A stretch of DNA of 64,000 bases. Source: Punica granatum. Its lineage: Eukaryota > Streptophyta > Magnoliopsida > Myrtales > Lythraceae. How positions within the stretch are numbered: position 1 is the first letter of the stretch; every line of letters begins with the position of its first letter. The DNA lies in contig NC_045132.1 in NCBI RefSeq assembly GCF_007655135.1, forward strand, positions 19,530,034 through 19,594,033, in the 5' to 3' direction. The notes under the pieces are model-generated. The model saw nothing but the letters and a program-made list of their open reading frames with translations. It was not told where the DNA came from and made no database searches. A program made the translations under genes and the position numbers. Shown here in pieces: positions 57,383-64,000 of this stretch.

Positions 57383-59401
57383 TCAGCTTGACTTAGTACA
57401 AACTTCGACAATGTCGTTGTCCTCCATCCCAAGGCTCTCAGGTGTAGCCGTCGGACTAATTTTGTCCCCGTCGAAGCTGAAAACCAAACTTGTGAGGCTG
57501 AGTTTGGCCTTATCCGCGTATAATTTAAAGAGCCTTTGAAACTTGTCATCCTACAAATGTAGAAGCAGTCAAATCCTATCCTATCCTATAACCAGTAAAT
57601 GGGTAAAGATCAATTTGTGCAAACAAGTAGCAGAAGTATTTCAGATTAATCATAACAGGTACAATATGATTCATACAGTAATCTATGCCAAAAGCCAAAA
57701 GCTACTTCACCCGGAACTAGAAGCAACCTTTTTTGGGCCAAATATGTGATATTGACTCGAAGCAGAATGTTTGATAATTGATATCACCACCCAGAAGAAA
57801 ACTTGTCAGTAAACATAATCTAACTCCTTTTGGCCTCATATATGTGAAGTATAGTCTAGTTAATGACAATAAGTACATTCAAATATTCAATGAAAGATAT
57901 AGCAGAGCAATCAAAATTTCTTAAAGACAAGAAATATATAGCACGCTCCATTTAAGAATATACCGCATAAATACGGAATTGCTTGACACCATCCTTGTCC
58001 TGTATGGACACTACTATTTTAGCTCGTTCACGAGGAGGCAATGATGATTTATCCCCTGATGTCTGCTCTGAAGTGGATACTTCCTTTTCAATAGGTCTAT
58101 CCATATCTTGCAGAAAATCTTTAGCTGATTTTGCAACCGACAAAAGCTCCTGCTTCATCCGCCTAAACTCGACAAGAGTTCCACAGATTAGCCAATCAGC
58201 ACGACGGAAATTCTTCAACTCATCCAGATTGCTAAACAACTTCACAGCATGCTGATGCTTGAACTTTATCTACCTTAAGTTGGAAAAATGCAGCTCAACA
58301 AAGGAAAAAGTACAAAAGACTGAAAACACAATCCATGGACACTTCAACATTCTATTCCTATATCTTCCAGAGAGTGGCCATTACAATCAGATTTCTTTGT
58401 CCGGTCGAACTCGTTTAAATCAATCCATTAAGATCTAAAATTCTAGTACAGCAGGACTTATTTCCTACAATAGTTTCACAAATGAATTAAAGCAGTATAA
58501 AAAAAAGAAACCAATTCACAATCAAGCAGCACAAGCACTCAAACTTACTTCATATATGAATGGAACATGAAAGCATGCAACTGAATAACGCAATCATGTC
58601 TTATATTAATCAAAGTTGACACTTTGATCCCGAGAAAGGAAGCAATCTAAAAGGAACCCGTGTAATAGGCACCATGCCTTATTTCCATGAGAGTGGAATT
58701 TTCCGCAAGCTGTGACTTAAGAGCTCTAGCGTCGAACTTAGGTGGAGGGGCCAGCCAGTCTTCTTCGTCTTCATCTTCACACCTCAAAACCTCTGCGACT
58801 TTCCCATTTTTCTCCTCTTTCTGAATCTTGCCCACAACAAACTTTATCATCAACTACATATAGCACATAAATTCAATATCTACCGAACAACAACGCGAAG
58901 ATAATAATCTCACTGAAGAGCCGGAGGTCTTCTGGCGTTTCGAAGCCAGGCTAGTATCCTCATCTTCATCGTCATCTGCAAAAACAGCGGAACCGGATAA
59001 ATCAAATCGGGAACAACCACGGGAACACCAGAGAGATCGAAGCTTTACGATCAGAAGACCAACCGTCAAGGTCGACAAGGTCGACGGGCTGCACCCGACT
59101 GTAGTCGAACAACGAATCGAGCTCCTCGACTGACTCCCCCTGCAGCAAACCCCATCCCCAACCGCCAAATTAACAACGCGGCGACGAAAGAAATTAACGG
59201 AATCGACAACCCTTTACGCCAATCAGCTTCGATAGCATCAAACAAATCTGGGTTGCACGAGAGGATGATAAAGGAATCGGGAAATTGAAAACCCACCATT
59301 GCAAGAACCTCTTCAATCTCTGCTCTGCTTAAGAATTTGAAATTCTCATATAGAACCGTCGATTCTATTGGAAGAGTGAACCGGCGCGGCGCCTCCTCCA
59401 A
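57383..59401 (-). CDS. Rad60/Esc2/NIP45-like protein with C-terminal SUMO-like domain
   Basis: Six exons on the minus strand: 59401-59297, 59139-59064, 58975-58914, 58853-58678, 58162-57964, 57550-57383; 261 residues, all phases consistent. Layout: short N terminus with an EELDSLFDYSRVQPVDLVDL block (possible SUMO-interaction-like segment); an acidic DDDEDED patch and basic SKRQK (possible nuclear signal); EDWLAPPPKF; a helical KQELLSVAKSAKDF region; then an ubiquitin/SUMO-like fold (IVVSIQDKDGVKQFRIYADD…LFKLYADKAKL…LVFSFDGDKISPTATPESLGMEDNDIVEV). Relatives (Rad60, Esc2, NFATC2IP) link SUMO signalling with genome stability. It lacks a GG tail, so it is not a conjugated modifier. Intron 4 needs a GC donor (AAG|GCATGG). 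Close in size and order to a ubiquitin-like protein of Arabidopsis (At1g68185, from memory). Confidence 0.85.
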
Positions 59402-60947
59402 TTCTTTGTCTTTTAATTTTATTTATTTATTTTGGGGAATTTATTTGTTTTTCAGCTGGGATTGGGGAGGGCCTTCGTCCGAAGCCCGCCCATATGGATT
59501 GGGCTCAGAAATTTACGGCTGGAATTTTTTGTATTTTGTGCCTGGTGGTGGTTTTATTTTATAATAATTTTTTAATGAATTATCAGCAAAGTACTACTAT
59601 AAGAAATCTAGATCCGTGGGGTTTGGGTTATAATGTTTGGTATGCAAGGATGGAATAGAACTGGTTCGGTACTTCACAATGTAATAATGGTAATGAGAGA
59701 ATATGCGCGGGCGTGCCAGAAATAATTCTCGAGAATATGTAAATGCATGTAATCTAACTTCTAATCAAACGAAAGCTATTAGTTCGGTGCCTTACAATGT
59801 AAAAGGAGTTAGAATTGAACGATTGAAGAGATGCGAAAATTAACTTGGGATACAAAATATGAAGTGTGAATAAGTAAATTGTGCATAAAGGAAATCTGAT
59901 TGCATTGAACTGAAGACGAATACAAATGAAACTGACGAACTAATTGAACGTAAAAGAACTCTGCTGGGATCAACAGAAACAAACTTGAAGGAAATTAATT
60001 GACGAAATAATTGAAAGCCGAAAGGAACGGCTGTACATTGACGGATTAATCTAAAAGCTAAGGAAACGAAAGGCTAGACGTAAGGCAACTTGCTAGCAGA
60101 GTTTTGACAGGTTTTGGGGTGTGTTGAGCGTGTGTCCTCCTTGACTCCCTGGACCTCTATTTATAGAGAAGGTTGGCCTTTGCTCTCCAGGCATCATGTT
60201 TCCGTGATTTGTCAGTTGAGAGACTCTGATGTTGCAGAACGTGAAGAAGTTGGAGAACGTGCAGTTTTAATCTAGCAAAGTAGGTGAACATGTAGAGCTA
60301 CGTGCTTCTCTTCTCTGATCTTCACATCTTTTGTCAATTTATCTAGGTGATCATGTTATGTCAGTTACCACGTCTTCATGAACGTGCTAGTTTTGCTCTC
60401 TCACTAAACGTGCGTAACTGCTTCACTCCACCAACTGCTTTAAGATTATTTCCCCACTTCTGTTCTGATAGCACTACAAAGATGAAATTGATGTCTTCTT
60501 CTTATCCTCTAATTCTTGACAAAATTGGGTTGGGCACAAAAAGTCCATCGGGCCTCCACAATTCCATGGGCTAGTTATAACCTTCAATTGAGTTGGTATA
60601 TCTTCTCGACCAACATCCGCAATTTATTGAAGACAATATGTTGCAGGAATATATTTTTTTGGGGATTTGACCCCAAATGTTTTACTTCTTTTCACATATG
60701 AGATAGAGCGAGAAAGAAAGTTAAATTTATTTTACATCGCAATTCTTTGAAGTTCTATTAATTTTGTGGACTAAAGATAAAAATATTTGCAAACACGAGT
60801 ATTCTAGCAATTTTTTTCAAAACTTATTGGAGTCAATTGATGCCTCTAAATACTTCATGGATTCGATTTTGTTTCCCTTCCTACCTATCAAATGCGACAT
60901 TACTATAAGCAAATGGATTGCTCATATTCTATTTAACACAAATGTTA
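59402..60947. other. Spacer upstream of the Rad60-like gene
   Basis: Contains the promoter near 59400. The part around 60100-60600, with CTATTTATAGAGAAGG, could be an LTR remnant, but no second copy or primer-binding site was seen. No gene. Confidence 0.4.
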
Positions 60948-61254
60948 GTATTAGTTTGGGAGTATTGTTTCTGAAATAAAAGTATTGAAGTATAATTATT
61001 GAAAAATAAGCGCTGATTTTAAAATAATCAAAAGCGTTTGTGAGGTAATAATTTGAAACTGCTGAAATACAAATTAATACTTAAAATAAAGAATAAGTAC
61101 AAGCAGTTTTTATAAGTCTGCTAGAGAAAATTATGTTTCCAACCGTAGAAATTAGCCGAACTAGGTTTTAAAAGAATTCACCAAATACTGCTTCTGCTTA
61201 AGACTCAACAAAATAAGCATTTATTCAACTGCTACCACACTCTCAAACAAAGCC
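60948..61254. mobile_element. Tourist-like MITE
   Basis: 307 bp, inverted ends GTATTAGTTTGGGAGT / GGCTTTGTTTGAGAGT, flanked by TTA on both sides (60945-60947, 61255-61257). Confidence 0.78.
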
Positions 61255-61258
61255 TTAG

Positions 61259-61385
61259 TTTTTTTTTTTTAATTGTAAAGGAGGATCATGAGTCTAATAA
61301 AATATAAATGAAGGAATAATAAGCCCATTAGCTTCTGAATACTAGAGCGCATACCAAAAGGTAAAGGAGTAATAATGGTCAAATG
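61259..61385 (-). mobile_element. SINE family A, 3' part
   Basis: On the minus strand it ends GACTCATGATCCTCCTTTACAA and an A-run, matching the 3' part of the 43323 copy. It abuts the MITE at 60948-61254. Confidence 0.5.
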
Positions 61386-61570
61386 ATGAAAATTGAACCT
61401 ACAAGGCTGTTGATTCCAAGGCAGATCAAACAGGATATTGACTTGTCAAATTTTTGTGTTTTTTGCAGGGAAAAATATTCAAATGTATATTTCTCAAAAC
61501 GTCAACTACTTCATAGAAATAAAACGCTTACTAGCAATCAGTCGTGGAAATATTTATAATATATATGAAA

Positions 61571-62208
61571 ACCGAGACATTGAGATGTAGTTGAGCCTTA
61601 CAATCTAAAATATGGAACTTTCAGTTTATCGTTACATGATCTTTCAACTGAAAAACCTAATGAATTTAGAAAAAAGATGTATATATCTATCAATTTAAGT
61701 TAAATGAATTTTGGCAGGTATTGCATGCATTAGTTCAACAAAATTTAGATATGCTTCTATATTATTTGTACTTAGGAATATAATTAAAGATTCTTTTCAA
61801 AAAATTAAAAATTCCCTTGATAACCTAGGAGTTTTTCTCGAAATGTGAAATGGTTTTTTAAACTCTATATCCTATTATCATATAAAAAAGCCTGACCTCG
61901 AGACGTAGCTGTGCCTTACAACCCAAAATATAGAGCTTTCAACTCATTGTTGTATGGCCTTTCAACTGAAAAACCTAATATATTTAGAAAAAAATGATGC
62001 ATGTATCTATCAATTTAAGTTAAATGAGTTTTGCCAGATATTGCATGTATTGGTTCAATAAATTTTAGATATGTGTCTATATTATTTGTATTTAGGAATA
62101 AAATTAAAGATTCTTTTCGAAAAATATAAAATTCTCTTGATAACTTAAAAGTTTTTCTTGAAATGTGAAATGATTTTCTAAATTCTATGTACTATATATC
62201 CTATGAAT
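61571..62208. repeat. Tandem duplication of a ~320-bp unit
   Basis: Units 61571-61890 and 61891-62208 are about 85% alike by eye (shared: CTTTCAACTGAAAAACCTAA, ATCAATTTAAGTTAAATGA, TAAAGATTCTTTTC). No coding potential. Confidence 0.8.
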
Positions 62209-62315
62209 AGAACAAGGGAAAACTCAATTTCTTCACTTTTCTTTCTACTCTTATTTCTCCATGCACTTTATCTCAACCAATTTCTTTCGCGATCGGTTAG
62301 CTCTTACATATTTAA

Positions 62316-62436
62316 ATTTTTTTTTCGGTGTGAACCCTTGTATTTGGAAGTTCAATAAACCTCAAACTAATCTTGCAGTGTCGAATCGACTCACTAAAGT
62401 GTAAAACTCCCATAGAGTGAATTTTCTTATATATTT
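62316..62436 (-). mobile_element. SINE-like family B copy
   Basis: T-run followed by CGGTGTGAACCCTTGTAT and the GACTCACTAAAGTGTAAAACTC block of the family; the 5' B-box half is missing. Confidence 0.5.
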
Positions 62437-63566
62437 TAAATTTAAATTAAATGATGACTATTTCTATTACTATTTTTTATTCTTAGCTTGCGCATGTTGT
62501 ATATTTTTCTATCATATTAGTTTTTTGTATTGTTTTATTTACAATAATAATCTCATACAAAAGCTCTAATCTACCATTGCAATTTTTTTCTTCTTAATTT
62601 TAATGAATAACTTTTCCTTTCTTAAGAAAATAGCATCATATATATTACAATATCATTTTTGTATGATCTGATTTGTCACTATTAAATCTTTCGTTCCTAT
62701 ATTACTTAGGCTTATTAGCTATTTTAAATACATGAAAATTATCAAAGTGCCATGCAATATGCGGGAATTTCATTTTGATAATTCTCAATTTAAGTTTTAT
62801 TAATTTTTTGATTATTTTATTCTTGATAAAATTAATAAATTTAGTATTATATTAAAAATCGCAAAATGTTAAAAAAAATTTAAATAAAAAGTTTTATAGA
62901 TTCATGAATATATTAAATGTTCTCGAAAAGTAATAAAAAATTACATATATTAAATAATTTTTCAAACTAGAGCAATGCACTGGTATGTACTTAATTTTTA
63001 ATAGAATTAATAACTTGCCATTTTTTATGTAGTTGAAAGGGTATCCTTTCATGGTAATAAAAAACTAATAACTTTCCATTTTTTTTATTCTTAAAAAAAA
63101 GGGTAAAAAAGTTGGCCTGCTTTGACCATAAGCATGGCTTTGTCCTGTAAGAACAAAGCTTTATACTCCATGCCAATTAAGATTCAGGATAAATTTAAAT
63201 TCGATTTATAAATAAAAACTTATTTCTAATAATGTCATCAAATTGCTACCATCTCCGGGTTTTTATTTTGGTAATGTTTATATATGGATTGAGCGTCTCC
63301 AGCAAAATGAATCTTCGTAAATTTTAGGTGAATACGTCAAGCGTACCAAGTGACTGTCTTACTTGACAAATAAAATATTCCCATGCATGACGAGGGCAAT
63401 TACTTATGAAGAATACATTAGAGATCTCCGTTAGAGCTCAACATGCAATACGGATACGACAATCATTTTATTCCATGCGATAGACTGCTAATTGTTGAGA
63501 AAATTGTTATATATTAGATGGTAATTGAATCCAAATAAGATTGACTTTTCCGTTGTGCATTCTAGT
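62437..63566. other. AT-rich spacer
   Basis: No gene, repeat end or RNA gene recognised. Confidence 0.5.
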
Positions 63567-63705
63567 GCTTGAAATCCCAATGGGTTTCGAATAATCTAGT
63601 TCGAATTGGACCCATTAAGAAGTAATACTCTTTTAGCGTGGATGATTTCTGCTCACAAGATTCAAATTCGAAATCTTATTAATCTTTTAAAATAACATTT
63701 GGTTT
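63567..63705 (-). mobile_element. SINE-like family B, degenerate copy
   Basis: Shares the order CTAGTTCGAATTGGACCCATTAAGAAGTAATACTC, then AGCGTGGATGATTTCTGCTCACAAGATTCAAATTCGAA, with the 17911 copy (given here as words in order, parts abbreviated elsewhere). No T-run remains. Confidence 0.4.
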
Positions 63706-64000
63706 ATGGTGAGTTTAATTCTATAAAAAATTTCAATTTAATGTGGTTCTGTAGATGGAAGTGAAAGTAAAATTACCACGTGGCATTATTTAATACAGAA
63801 CGACCTTTTTCCTCCAAACTTGGAAGTCACCGCGGGCTTGCTATATTTGGAATTCTGGTCAGCGGGACGGTCAACAGATTTTGACTCAATTTTTTCCAAA
63901 AAAAAGAAAAGGATTTGACTCATTTCTTAAGAGAGATAAACTTTTTATTTTATTTTATTTGGGTGTTGTCTCATTAAAAGTAGCAACTTATCTATACTAA
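63706..64000. other. Right edge of window
   Basis: No feature recognised. Confidence 0.4.

Noticed and set aside
60100..60640. Possible LTR of a retrotransposon
   Set aside because: A TATA-like CTATTTATAG and composition suggest it, but there is no second LTR, primer-binding site or polypurine tract.
1..64000. CRISPR arrays, rRNA or tRNA genes, bacterial-type operons, viral insertions
   Set aside because: I looked for spaced identical repeats, rRNA motifs, tRNA-like folds and viral polymerase motifs and saw none; tRNA genes could still be missed by eye.

Overview
The window is nuclear DNA of a flowering plant, most likely a eudicot. The genes have many short introns with GT(or GC)-AG borders, their products are plastid and plant-specific, the spacers are very AT-rich, and they are crowded with plant-type transposons: Tourist-like MITEs, TRIMs, hAT, Mutator, CACTA, Helitron termini and SINEs. 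I cannot name the species from sequence alone.

Layout. 1-4412 (minus): 5' part of a DExH-box RNA helicase gene that runs off the left edge. 5531-8336 (minus): complete six-exon plastid class I fructose-bisphosphate aldolase. 8337-19359: spacer with MITEs, SINEs, Helitron termini and a composite hAT/TRIM/palindrome element at 12340-13785. 19360-20336 (plus): Ycf54/LCAA-type protein of the chlorophyll cyclase. 21517-22614: foldback element. 23911-25736 (plus): disrupted F-box/LRR gene. 27014-28530 (minus): cis-prenyltransferase. 28850-34622: transposon-rich stretch with a Mutator-like element (32605-34352) that has captured part of a SIS-domain arabinose-5-phosphate isomerase gene and was later split by a TRIM. 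35031-48131: receptor-like protein (LRR-RLP) cluster with one intact 1026-residue gene (37591-42847) and several relics. 54855-55385 (plus): single-exon RING-H2 ubiquitin ligase of the RHA2 type. 57383-59401 (minus): Rad60/Esc2/NIP45-like protein with a C-terminal SUMO-like domain. The last 4.6 kb is a spacer with a MITE, SINEs and a 0.3-kb tandem duplication.

The genes do not form a pathway. Aldolase, Ycf54-like protein and possibly the prenyltransferase are plastid-related; the RLP and F-box loci belong to fast-evolving families; the RING-H2 and Rad60-like genes are regulatory. The set helicase, FBA3-type aldolase and RHA2-type RING-H2 matches, from memory, three neighbouring genes on Arabidopsis chromosome 2, so the window looks like a conserved block expanded and interrupted here by other genes and transposons. 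All exon structures were read by eye from splice signals, reading phase and family similarity; no alignment or transcript was available.
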